A stretch of DNA of 64,000 nucleotides from Pacificitalea manganoxidans (GTDB lineage Bacteria > Pseudomonadota > Alphaproteobacteria > Rhodobacterales > Rhodobacteraceae), in NCBI RefSeq assembly GCF_002504165.1, contig NZ_CP021404.1:1488001-1552000 (forward strand), read 5' to 3'. Under the pieces are notes generated by a model. The model ran no database searches, was not told the DNA's origin, and saw nothing but the letters and a program-made list of their open reading frames with translations. Made by a program: the position numbers and the translations under genes. Positions 26,548 to 35,373 of this stretch are shown here, one piece after another. Numbering within the stretch: the stretch's first letter is position 1; every line of letters begins with the position of its first letter.

Positions 26548-28377
26548 ATGCTCGATACCCCGCAAACGCCGCTTGTTTCTATCGAAAACCTGCGTGTCGA
26601 ATTCGACACCAATGACGGGCTGGTCGTGGGCGTCGAGGATGTCTCGTTCGAGATCGGCGCGGGCGAAACCGTCTGCGTGGTGGGCGAAAGCGGCTCGGGC
26701 AAATCGATCTCCTCGTTGTCGTTGATCCGGTTGGTGGAATTCGGCGGTGGCCGCATCGCCAATGGCCAGTTGAATTTCCGGCGGGGCGACAGCGCGGAGA
26801 GCACCATCGACGTGGCGCGCGCCGACAATGCGTTAATGCGCACGATCCGGGGCAATGAGATCGCGATGATCTTTCAGGAGCCGATGAGCGCCCTGAACCC
26901 GGTTTTCACCATCGGGCGGCAACTGTCCGAAGGTCTGCGCGTCCATAAGGGGCTGAGCCGGGAGGCCGCGATGGCCCGCGCGCTGGAGCTGCTGCAACGT
27001 GTGCGCATCCCGGAGCCGGAGCGGCGCCTGAACCAGTATCCGCATGAATTGTCGGGCGGCATGCGGCAGCGCGTGGTGATCGCGATGGCGCTGGCCTGCG
27101 AGCCTCGGCTGTTGATCGCGGATGAGCCGACAACCGCGCTGGATGTGACCATTCAGGCCGAAATCCTCGCCCTGATCGACCGGCTGAAGCGCGAAACCGG
27201 CACGGCGGTGTTGTTCATCACCCATGACATGGCGGTGGTGGCACAGGTCGCGGACCGGGTGGTGGTCATGTATCGCGGCAACAAGGTCGAAGAAGGGCCC
27301 GTCGAGCAGATTTTCGAAGCGCCGAGCCACGACTACACCCGCGCGCTGCTGTCGGCTGTGCCCAAGCTGGGCGAAATGGCGGGCACCGACCGGCCCGCGC
27401 CGCTGAATGTGCTGGGCCAACCCAAGGTCGAGGCCCGCCCCCCCCGCGCCGGGTCTGGCGAGCCCTTGCTGGAAGTGCGCAACCTGACGACCCGTTTCGC
27501 GGTCAAGGGGGGCTTGCTGCGGCGCACGGTGGCGCGAGTGCATGCGGTGGAAGATGTGTCGTTTACGCTGAATGCCGGTGAAACGCTGTCACTGGTCGGG
27601 GAGTCGGGATGCGGCAAGTCCACGACCGGGCGGTCGATCCTGCGGCTGATCGAGCCGGATAGCGGGCAGATCCGGCTGGGCGATACCGATGTGCTGGCCC
27701 TGAGCGAGCGCGAGATGCGTCAGGCCCGGCGCGACATGCAGATGATATTCCAAGACCCCTATAGCTCGCTCAATCCGCAGATGCGGTTGATGGATCAGGT
27801 GGCCGAGCCAATCCGCAATTTCGGGCTAGAACGCGGATCAGCCATCGAGGATCGCGTGGCGGACCTGTTTGACAGGGTGGACCTGCCGCGCAGCTTCCTG
27901 CGCCGGTTCCCGCATGAGCTGTCCGGCGGGCAGCGGCAACGCATCGCCATTGCGCGGGCGCTGGCGCTGAACCCAAAGCTGATCGTCGCGGATGAGGCGG
28001 TCTCGGCGCTGGATGTGTCGATTCAGGCGCAGGTGCTGAACCTGCTTATCGAACTGCAGGCTGATCTGGGAATTTCGCTGCTGTTCATCAGCCATGACAT
28101 GGCGGTGGTGGAGCGGATCAGCCATCAGGCGGCGGTAATGTATCTGGGCCGGATTGTCGAAATCGGCCCGCGCCGCGCGATTTTCGAAGATCCGCGTCAT
28201 CCCTATACGCGTGACCTGCTGTCCGCGGTCCCAATTGCGGACCCCCGCAGACGGAAGCGCGAAAGCGAACTGAACTTCAAACCGATCCCCTCGCCCGTGT
28301 TTCCGCTGGATTATCAGCCGGCGCCGTCGACCTACGATGAGGTGACACCGGGGCATTTCGTGCTGCGCGACGTGTAG
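26548..28377 (+). CDS. Fused two-domain ABC transporter ATPase (dipeptide/oligopeptide type)
   Basis: 609 residues with two complete nucleotide-binding domains in one chain. Domain 1: Walker A GESGSGKS at about 47-54, signature LSGGMRQR at about 168, Walker B LLIADEPT. Domain 2: Walker A GESGCGKS at about 351-358, signature LSGGQRQR at about 457, Walker B LIVADEAV. The layout equals DppD and DppF joined, as in GsiA/YejF. Each domain ends with the family's YTR(A/D)LLSAVP segment. No permease or binding protein gene is adjacent, so it either serves a transporter encoded elsewhere or is a remnant of a longer operon. The structured repeats follow 47 bases downstream. Confidence 0.93.
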   Translation: MLDTPQTPLVSIENLRVEFDTNDGLVVGVEDVSFEIGAGETVCVVGESGSGKSISSLSLIRLVEFGGGRIANGQLNFRRGDSAESTIDVARADNALMRTIRGNEIAMIFQEPMSALNPVFTIGRQLSEGLRVHKGLSREAAMARALELLQRVRIPEPERRLNQYPHELSGGMRQRVVIAMALACEPRLLIADEPTTALDVTIQAEILALIDRLKRETGTAVLFITHDMAVVAQVADRVVVMYRGNKVEEGPVEQIFEAPSHDYTRALLSAVPKLGEMAGTDRPAPLNVLGQPKVEARPPRAGSGEPLLEVRNLTTRFAVKGGLLRRTVARVHAVEDVSFTLNAGETLSLVGESGCGKSTTGRSILRLIEPDSGQIRLGDTDVLALSEREMRQARRDMQMIFQDPYSSLNPQMRLMDQVAEPIRNFGLERGSAIEDRVADLFDRVDLPRSFLRRFPHELSGGQRQRIAIARALALNPKLIVADEAVSALDVSIQAQVLNLLIELQADLGISLLFISHDMAVVERISHQAAVMYLGRIVEIGPRRAIFEDPRHPYTRDLLSAVPIADPRRRKRESELNFKPIPSPVFPLDYQPAPSTYDEVTPGHFVLRDV

Positions 28378-28424
28378 GGAAGGCACCACGGGATCGGGTG
28401 CGGAGTTCAGTGCTGGGGGCCACC

Positions 28425-28500
28425 GTGCTACAGAACAACCGCCCGCTAACAAGCGAAGCGCGCGGGGCGAGGGCCTGCCCGTTCGGGCGGGCTGGCTCCC
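28425..28500 (+). repeat. Structured dispersed repeat, truncated copy C'
   Basis: Only the 5' half: the lead GTGCTA.AG..CAACCGCC, hairpin 1 (arm CGCCCGC at 28440-28446 against GCGGGGCG at 28462-28469, imperfect) and hairpin 2 (GCCTGCCCG / CGGGCTGGC). It then breaks into the lead of copy C. Confidence 0.7.
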
Positions 28501-28680
28501 ATCGTGCTATAGCGCAACCGCCCCGAACAAGCCGAAGGCGCGGGGCGAGGGCCTGCCCGTTCTGGCGGGATGGCGCTTTGCCACCTTTCGCTGACCTCGG
28601 ATCGGGGAGGAACGGGGCGGGCATAAAGCGCTCCGCTCATCTGTAGCGGCGCCACCCCAAGGGCAGGCTACCCCCGAGCA
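28501..28680 (+). repeat. Structured dispersed repeat, copy C
   Basis: Full unit in the same layout as copies A and B: stem 1 CGCCCCG (28519-28525) / CGGGGCG (28541-28547), loop AACAAGCCGAAGG, hairpin 2 GCCTGCCCG / CGGGATGGC, then TGGCGCTTTGCCA, TGACCTCGGATCGGGGAGGA, GGCATAAAGCGC and the closing AAGGGCAGGCT. Stem 1 differs from A, B and D yet remains fully paired. Confidence 0.82.
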
Positions 28681-28858
28681 AATGAGCAACCGCCCATGGA
28701 CAAGCCGAAGGCGCATGGGCGAGCGCCTGCCCGTTCCGGCGGGCTGGCGCTTCGCCACCCTTGCGCTGATCTCGGAGCGGGGAGGAACGTGGCGGGCATA
28801 AAGCGCACCGCTCACCCGTCGCAGCGCCATCCCACGGGCAGTCTCCCGTCATGCTGCC
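28681..28858 (+). repeat. Structured dispersed repeat, copy D
   Basis: Stem 1 is CGCCCATG (28691-28698) / CATGGGCG (28714-28721), a third fully complementary version. It has loop GACAAGCCGAAGG, hairpin 2 GCCTGCCCG / CGGGCTGGC, TGGCG-CTT-CGCCA, TCGGAGCGGGGAGGAACG, GGCATAAAGCGC and the closing ACGGGCAG. A short remnant of another 5' end (AACCAGCGAAGCGCG) follows at about 28859-28873, just before the tamB stop. Confidence 0.82.
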
Positions 28859-28885
28859 GAACCAGCGAAGCGCGTGACCTAGCCC

Positions 28886-31800
28886 TCAATAATCCCGCTC
28901 GAAGAAGATCCCGAGGCTGGTTTCCCCGTTGCTGCCCGCGCCGCCACGGACGGTCACGGTATCGGTCAGGTCGATGTTGAGGTTGATCGTCGTCTCGCCC
29001 TGCGAATTCGCCGTAACATCCGTATAGATATTGTCGGAGATGTATTTGCCGACACGTAGCGCGGCGTTGCCATCCTCGTCCGCGGTCACGTCCAGATCGT
29101 CGACGCCGATGTTTTCCCGCAGTTCCGTCAGCAAACCACCGCTGCCCTGACCGGCCAGCGTCGCCACGGCAGAGGCCAATTGCGCGGCTTGCAGCGGGGA
29201 CAGGTTTTCGATGCTCTGGCCAAAGAACAGACGTGCAAGCACCTCGTCTTCGGGCAGGTCAGGCTCGGAGGTAAAGCTGATTTCGGGATCGGACGCGGTG
29301 CCGCTGATACCAATCGTGGAGGTAAAGCCTGCATTCACCGTGCGGGCGCTCAGCGCGATGGAGGGCGTCAGCCCGCCTTGCAGGAACACCGCGCCTTCGT
29401 CCAAGGTGAAGCGCTTGCCCAGCAGATCGAGCCGCCCGCGCACCAGTTCAAACGAGCCGACCGGGATGATGTCGCTTGTCGTGCCGGTCACCCGCAGTTC
29501 ACCGCCCAGTTCGGCATCAAGCCCACGGCCGCGGATAAAGATCCGGTTCGGCGCGCGGATCAGCACGTTCAGCGCAAACCCGTCCGAGCCGCCATCGCCA
29601 TCAGCGCCGCTGCCGTCCCCATCGCTGTCATCCCCGATCAGCCCGGCCCGTGCACGGGTGGCGCGCACGATTGCAGGCTCGTTGAGATGGGTGATGTCGG
29701 GAATGTCGGTCGAGAAGGCCAAGCCGGTTTCGGGGATGCGGATTTCGGTTTCGCCGATATCGATGGTGCCGCTGATCGCCGCGCCCCCGGTCAACGGCCC
29801 GGCCAGCGACAGCCGCCCATCGAGCGAGGTGCGGTAAAGGTTGGGATCTTCCAGCACCAGATCGCCCAAACGGATCGCCAGGTCGGCGTTGTAGCCATCC
29901 GACAGCGTGATCGGCCCGTCGACATAGAGCCGCCCGCCCGCCATCGCCCGCGCGAATGCGTCGATGGTGGCGCGACCGCCGCCAAGCTGCACGGTGACGT
30001 TGATGTCTTCGAGCGTCTGTCCCAGCGTGGGCAGGCTCATCTGCGCGCCGCGCGTGGTGACCTGCCCGGAGACGGAACCCAGAGCCGGTGCGCCATTGAT
30101 CGACAGGTCGAACTGCGCGGTGCCGGCAAGGCTGCGAGGCGCGAGAACCCGGTTCACCAAGGCCAGCGGCACACTGCCGGAGGCATCCAGATCGACGGTG
30201 GAGAAATCCTGCGCCATGCTGCCCGTGACCCGCGCCTGCGCGCTGCCGGGGCCGCGACTGTCAAGCGCGACGCGCCAGCCGCCGCCCGACACCTCGGCCA
30301 CCGTGCCGTCAACGGCGAGGCTGCCGGACAGACCCGGCGCAAAGGGGGAGATATTGGGCAAGGACAGTTCAATCGCCACATCCGACGCGCCGGAGCCCAC
30401 AACCCCATCCACCGCGCCGCGCGCGCCATAGGGGCCGGTCAGGTCCAGATCGACATCCCACAGGCCGGCGGTTTCCTCGCGCACGTCACCGGCCACGGTA
30501 AGCGGGCCGGACAGACCGGGCGCGAAGGGGGCGATATTGGGCACTGAAAGCCGCGCCTGCACATCCGTTGCGCCTCCCAGAACGACACCGGCGACGCTTG
30601 CTTCGGAGCCATAGGGGCCTGTCGCGTCGAGATCGACCTGATACTGGCCGCCGTCCAGTTCGCGGATGGTGCCAGCGGCCCGCAGCGGGCCGGAGAAGCC
30701 GGGCGCGAGCGGCGCGATATCGGGCAGGTAAACCTGCGCTTCGACATCCGTCGCACCGCCCAGAACGACCCCCTCGACACTGGCATTCGCGCCATAGGGG
30801 CCGGAGGCGTCAAGATCGACGGCAAAACGCCCGCCGTCCAGTTCGCGGATCGTGCCCGCCGCCTGGAGCGGACCGGCATACCCCGGCACCACCGGCGATA
30901 TATCGGGCACGGCAAGCTGCGCTTCGATATCCGTCGCGCCACCGAGCACGACGCCATCGACACTGGCGGTGGAATTATAGGGGCCGGTCAGGTCCAGATC
31001 GACATCGAGCGAGCCGTCGCCCCGTTCCTGCACCCGGCCTTCGGCGGTGAGCGGACCGGAATAGCCGTATTGCGGCAGCAGCGGTGCGATATCGGGCACC
31101 AACAGGGTGATCTGGACATCCGAGGCGCCGATCTCGACCTCGCCATCGACACGGGCGGAGGTGGAGTAGGGGCCATCGACGGCCAGATCCACGTCAAAGC
31201 GGCTGGCGGTCAATTGCGTCACGCGGCCATCCACCGCGACCGGGCCGGAATAGTCCTGATCGGGCAGCAGCGGGGCGATATCGGGCAGCGAGGCCGCCAG
31301 CACCACATCGACATCCTCCGGCGCGATGCGGCCTTCGACGCGCGCTTCCAGATCATAGGGGCCGGTGAGGTCCAGCGCGACGTCGAACGCGTTTTCGCCA
31401 ACTTCCCGCGCCGTACCTTTCAGGGTCACGGGGCCGGAATACTGCTCCAGCACCTCGCCGATTTCGGCAAGCCGCGCGTCGAGCGTCACGTCGCTCTGAC
31501 CGGGCGCGACCAGCCCGGAGGCGGCAAGAGTCACATCGGGGTTGCGCAGATCGATCGTGTCGATCCGCAGTCCGGTTTCGTCGCGCGATACGCGCCCGAC
31601 CAGCGTGGTTTCGCCGTCCAGCAGCGGGTCAAGCTGGGCGATGCCCACGGCCAGATCCTGCGCGGTGACGTCGAGTGCCAGATCGAAGATGCCGCCAAGC
31701 ACGTCGCCGCTGCCTTCCAGATCGGCGCGCACGGCACCTTCCAGCGGCTGACCGATCAGCGGTGCGTAGCGGGCGAGGTTGTTGGCCTCGAAGCTGGCGC

Positions 31801-33328
31801 TGCCTTCCAGTGCGACGGACCGGTCGGCAATGCGCGCCTGCCCGGTGGCCGAAAGGGTCAGATCCTCGCCGCCAAGCGTCAGGCTTTCCAGCACCAGCGG
31901 TGCATCCTCCTGCCAGCTGATCTGTGCGGTGCCGCCCAGATCGGCGCCAAGGGCCGCGCTCAATTCCGCATCGGGCAGGTCGACGCCCGTCGCGGCAAAG
32001 CGGAAATCCGCAGTCACGCCACGCGGGCTTTCTTCGGTGGTGTCGGCCTGAATGGTGCCGGTGCCGTCAAGCGCGAGCCGCGCGATGCTGACATCGCCCC
32101 GCACGACATCGGTCGTGGTGATCGACGCTTCCCACGCATCGCCGTTTTCGGCGTCGAACTGGGCGCGCAGGCGGGCGTTCTGGATCTGCAGCGGATCGCC
32201 GGAGACGGGCAGCACAACCGGATCGCCGCTGGTGTCTTCGATTGCGCCTTCGATGTTGAACGAGCGGGGCAGACCGTCGCCGCCGATCACCAAAGCCCCG
32301 GCGATATCGAGCCGCCGGGCTGTCAGCGCAAAGCGTTCCAGATCGACGCCGCCATCGGGGCCGGTGGCGCCGCGCGCGGTCAATTGCACGTCTTCGCCAA
32401 AGAAATCCTGATATTGCGGCAGGAACAGCGGGGTCACGTCACCGCCGATATCGACAGAAAATTCGCGTCCGCCGCCGGTCTGGCCGCGCAGTTCCACCGA
32501 CCCGGCAAGGCGCTCTTCGCCATCGGTTTGCAGATCGATGGTGGCATTGAAATCGTCAAGCGGGCCATCGCCCTGAATGCGGGCCACGACCGAAGGTTCA
32601 TCGGGGATGCCAGCCAGCGAGGCGACGATGCCGCCGGGGTCTTCCTCAAGGGCGACGTCGATCGTCAGCGCGTCGCTGGCATTGGAATAGGCACCTTGGA
32701 CCGAGAAAATCCCGGTCCGGCCATCGGTGCGGCGCAGGTCCAGATCGGCCTCGCCTTCGCCATTGGCCAGCCGCATGGAGCCTGCGAGGGTCGCGACCAC
32801 GTCCTGCCCGATTACCGGCTCACCAATTTCCGCGCGCTCGATGGCGAGTTTGTCGATGCGGATCGACACCGGCAGTTCCGGCAGGGAAAAACCGGAAGCC
32901 TGCGCATCCGATGTCTCGACCGGCTTTTCGGCGGGGAGCGGCAGACGCGGCATGATGATTTCTTCGGCGGAGAGTTCCTCCACCTCGACCCGGCCCCGCA
33001 GCAGGGCGGAGCGGTTCCAGTCCAGCACAGCGCCGCGCAGGGTCAGCCATGCGCCATCCGCGTCCGAGATGATCAACTCGTCCATCCGCACGGTCGAGGA
33101 CAGCGCGCCGGAGAACCCGTTGATGATGACCGAACGGTCCTCACCCGACAGGTTGTCTTCGAGAAAGTTGACGATCAGACCCTTGTCGCGATCTTCGTCC
33201 TCGGCGTCCTGTGCCGCCGCGCGCGGCGCGCCGATCTGCCAGCCATCGGGCGCGACCGGGGTCAATTCGGGGCCGACAAAAGCCCAGGCGCCAGCGATCA
33301 GCGCCGCGGTGATGCGGAATGCTTTCAT
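28886..33328 (-). CDS. tamB: TamB-type translocation/assembly module protein
   Basis: 1480 residues. An N-terminal signal anchor (about 1-17) is followed by a very long beta-rich periplasmic body and the conserved C-terminal TamB (DUF490) domain, recognised by GFTSTIGISGTASDPEISFTS, FGQSIENLSPLQAAQLA, a VGKYISDNIY strand and a terminal Phe-Glu-Arg-Asp-Tyr. TamB spans from inner to outer membrane, partnering TamA to deliver outer-membrane proteins and, in recent work, lipids. Seven tandem units of 61-63 residues occupy about 30250-31445. Its ATG overlaps the tamA stop by one base (TGATG), so the pair is translationally coupled. The gene ends 28 bases from repeat copy D. Confidence 0.93.
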   Translation of the reverse strand: MKAFRITAALIAGAWAFVGPELTPVAPDGWQIGAPRAAAQDAEDEDRDKGLIVNFLEDNLSGEDRSVIINGFSGALSSTVRMDELIISDADGAWLTLRGAVLDWNRSALLRGRVEVEELSAEEIIMPRLPLPAEKPVETSDAQASGFSLPELPVSIRIDKLAIERAEIGEPVIGQDVVATLAGSMRLANGEGEADLDLRRTDGRTGIFSVQGAYSNASDALTIDVALEEDPGGIVASLAGIPDEPSVVARIQGDGPLDDFNATIDLQTDGEERLAGSVELRGQTGGGREFSVDIGGDVTPLFLPQYQDFFGEDVQLTARGATGPDGGVDLERFALTARRLDIAGALVIGGDGLPRSFNIEGAIEDTSGDPVVLPVSGDPLQIQNARLRAQFDAENGDAWEASITTTDVVRGDVSIARLALDGTGTIQADTTEESPRGVTADFRFAATGVDLPDAELSAALGADLGGTAQISWQEDAPLVLESLTLGGEDLTLSATGQARIADRSVALEGSASFEANNLARYAPLIGQPLEGAVRADLEGSGDVLGGIFDLALDVTAQDLAVGIAQLDPLLDGETTLVGRVSRDETGLRIDTIDLRNPDVTLAASGLVAPGQSDVTLDARLAEIGEVLEQYSGPVTLKGTAREVGENAFDVALDLTGPYDLEARVEGRIAPEDVDVVLAASLPDIAPLLPDQDYSGPVAVDGRVTQLTASRFDVDLAVDGPYSTSARVDGEVEIGASDVQITLLVPDIAPLLPQYGYSGPLTAEGRVQERGDGSLDVDLDLTGPYNSTASVDGVVLGGATDIEAQLAVPDISPVVPGYAGPLQAAGTIRELDGGRFAVDLDASGPYGANASVEGVVLGGATDVEAQVYLPDIAPLAPGFSGPLRAAGTIRELDGGQYQVDLDATGPYGSEASVAGVVLGGATDVQARLSVPNIAPFAPGLSGPLTVAGDVREETAGLWDVDLDLTGPYGARGAVDGVVGSGASDVAIELSLPNISPFAPGLSGSLAVDGTVAEVSGGGWRVALDSRGPGSAQARVTGSMAQDFSTVDLDASGSVPLALVNRVLAPRSLAGTAQFDLSINGAPALGSVSGQVTTRGAQMSLPTLGQTLEDINVTVQLGGGRATIDAFARAMAGGRLYVDGPITLSDGYNADLAIRLGDLVLEDPNLYRTSLDGRLSLAGPLTGGAAISGTIDIGETEIRIPETGLAFSTDIPDITHLNEPAIVRATRARAGLIGDDSDGDGSGADGDGGSDGFALNVLIRAPNRIFIRGRGLDAELGGELRVTGTTSDIIPVGSFELVRGRLDLLGKRFTLDEGAVFLQGGLTPSIALSARTVNAGFTSTIGISGTASDPEISFTSEPDLPEDEVLARLFFGQSIENLSPLQAAQLASAVATLAGQGSGGLLTELRENIGVDDLDVTADEDGNAALRVGKYISDNIYTDVTANSQGETTINLNIDLTDTVTVRGGAGSNGETSLGIFFERDY
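30250..31445 (-). repeat. Tandem 61-63-residue coding repeats inside tamB
   Basis: Seven units, each opening GP(L/V)xxxGxxxE and running through a VDLDxxGPYxxxAxVxGxV strand pair to PDIAPLxP. The four central units are 61 residues (183 bp) each and closely similar (GGATDVEAQ, AAGTIRELDGG); the first two have 63, and the last is degenerate. They would add rungs to the TamB beta groove. Confidence 0.85.
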
Positions 33329-35118
33329 CAGAATGCCTGCCCGATGCCGATATAGATCTGATAGGGGCTGATATCGTCGTCACCGCCGGACACCGGCGTG
33401 GCGATGTCAAAGCGGATCGGGCCCAGCCCGGTCTGGTAGCGCACGCCAATGCCCGCGCCGGTAATCCACGAGCCTTCGTCATCGATCCAGCTGTTGGCAC
33501 CGATATAGGCCGTGTCGACAAACCCCACGAGGCCAAGCGCATCGGTGATCCCGCCGCGCAGTTCCACCGAAGCCCCGATGAAGGAGCGCCCGCCGACGGT
33601 TTCGTCATCCACCTCGACGCCCAGTTCCTGATAGGGGAAACCGCGGACCGAGCCGCCCCCCCCGGCGTAGAACAGGTAATCGGGCGGCGCTTCGTTCAGG
33701 TCCGGCCCGACGAGGCTGCCGAATTGCAGCCGCCCGGCGACCACGGCGCGATCATCCTTGCCAAACCCGTAATAGGCCCGCGCGTCAGCGGTGATCTGCG
33801 CGCCCGACGGCGTGTCAGACAGGCCCAGCAATGGCTGCACGCCAAGGTCGATGTAATAGCCGCCCGTCGGGTTCAGCTCATCGTTGCGTTTGTCATATTC
33901 GGCGGTGATCGGAAACGCGATCAGGGTGTAGTCGCGCTCGCCAAAGGCATCGTCGATATGCGCCGTGCGGAACAGTGCGCCTGCTTCCAGTGTCAATTCC
34001 GGCGTCACGATCCGGGTCAGGCCCCCCCCGAAGGTGAAGCTGTCGGAATCGTAATTCGGCTCCCGCTCGCGAGCGAGAGTGCCCAGAACGTAAAGATCGG
34101 TATCGGTCTGGAACGTGGCCGGGCGCGTGAACCGGGCCGACAGGGTAAAGTCGGGCTGTTCATCACCGCCGATCTGGGCAATCTCACCGTCGATGCGCAG
34201 CCGCTCCGCCCCGCCCAAAAGATTGCGGTGTAGCCAGTAGGTCGACAGCGTGGCCCCGTCGACGGAGCTGAGTTCCGCGCCAAAGCCCAGACGGCGGCGC
34301 TTTTCCTCGATCAGCGCGGCGTCGATGGGCAGCACGTTGCCCGGCGCGACCTCCTCGGCCTCGCTCAGCGACACGGAGCGGAATGCACCGGCGCGGCGCA
34401 GCCGTTCGGAGGCCAGATCGAGTTCGTCGGGATCGAACACCTTGCCCGTCGGCAGACCGGCGATTTCGCGGATACGTTCGGTGCGCACACGCTTATTGCC
34501 GCTGATCCGCAACTCGCCAAAGGTCAGGCGCGGGCCGGGATCGACGCCCAGCCGCACATCGAGCCTGCGCGCGGCGTGGTTCGCGGTGACCTGCTGCTGA
34601 GGCACATCGGCCTTGGCAAAACCTACCGCGCGCCAGCCTTTGACCGCGGCCTTGCCAGCATCGCTGACCAGTTCGCTATAGGCGGGCTCACCGGGGGCAA
34701 AGCCATCGGGCAGGTCGGTCTCGGGGGCGATGGGCGCCACGCGCGCTTCGCCAAAGGTAAAGGTCTGCCCCGGATTGACGCGCACCTCGATGCGGCTGAT
34801 CTGCGCGGGCGGCTCCAAGGGGGGGATATCCGCGGCCTCGCGCCCGTCGATCAGAATATTCACGGTGCCGTTGTAATAACCCTCGCTGTAGAGCGCGCCG
34901 ACATAGGCCCGGTAATCGGCCCGCGCGGCGGCCAGCAGATCCTGCGGCGTGGTGCGGTCTTCGTCCCGCGCGGCCTTGATTAGCGACGCGCGTCCCAGCT
35001 TATCCGCCAGATTATCGCTCGCGCCGGGCGCTACGATGCGAAAACTGTCAAGCGCCGCTGCCGGAAAGGCAGCCGTGCTTAGTGTGAGGCTCAGGACGAG
35101 AGGAGAAAGTCGGGGCAT
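33328..35118 (-). CDS. tamA: TamA, Omp85-family outer-membrane assembly protein
   Basis: 596 residues. A Sec signal peptide (MPRLSPLVLSLTL to AAA, about 1-21) is followed by POTRA domains (ISRIEVRVNPGQTFTFGEARV; LTFGELRISGNKRVRTERIREIAGL) and a 16-strand barrel. The barrel carries FYAGGGGSVRGFPYQELG, the Omp85 lid-lock (V)RG(F/Y) motif, and ends in a terminal aromatic residue (GQAF) as outer-membrane barrels do. I chose the ATG at 35118 because it gives a clean signal peptide; an ATG at 35142 adds eight residues, and neither has a strong ribosome site. tamB follows with a one-base overlap. Divergent from the parA-like gene across 255 bp. Confidence 0.94.
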   Translation of the reverse strand: MPRLSPLVLSLTLSTAAFPAAALDSFRIVAPGASDNLADKLGRASLIKAARDEDRTTPQDLLAAARADYRAYVGALYSEGYYNGTVNILIDGREAADIPPLEPPAQISRIEVRVNPGQTFTFGEARVAPIAPETDLPDGFAPGEPAYSELVSDAGKAAVKGWRAVGFAKADVPQQQVTANHAARRLDVRLGVDPGPRLTFGELRISGNKRVRTERIREIAGLPTGKVFDPDELDLASERLRRAGAFRSVSLSEAEEVAPGNVLPIDAALIEEKRRRLGFGAELSSVDGATLSTYWLHRNLLGGAERLRIDGEIAQIGGDEQPDFTLSARFTRPATFQTDTDLYVLGTLAREREPNYDSDSFTFGGGLTRIVTPELTLEAGALFRTAHIDDAFGERDYTLIAFPITAEYDKRNDELNPTGGYYIDLGVQPLLGLSDTPSGAQITADARAYYGFGKDDRAVVAGRLQFGSLVGPDLNEAPPDYLFYAGGGGSVRGFPYQELGVEVDDETVGGRSFIGASVELRGGITDALGLVGFVDTAYIGANSWIDDEGSWITGAGIGVRYQTGLGPIRFDIATPVSGGDDDISPYQIYIGIGQAF

Positions 35119-35373
35119 CGGAATATCGCTGAGAGGGCACATACAGCCCCAATCGGTAAACGCATTGGCAAAGCATTGCCACCGGGTTGACGTGGATGCG
35201 GCAGCAAATCGCCACAACTTCGCGCATTCGCGATGTCTTGCGCCGGGTGCCGGGGGGCGCGTGCCGCAACGGCACCCATGCGCGGCGGGTCGAACGGCAC
35301 GCCGGGGCGTCACAGGCCATTGTGGCTGCCCTGACGCTGGGTCATGATCGGGGTGTAAACAGCAGGGGGCCCC

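Noticed and set aside
28507-28830. Overlapping short minus-strand frames in the repeat region.
   Set aside because: They translate the structured repeats and similar frames recur in copies A and B. Paired-stem changes between copies do not respect codons, so coding is unlikely.
31070-33355. A 761-codon plus-strand frame.
   Set aside because: Antisense shadow of tamB with compositionally biased translation.
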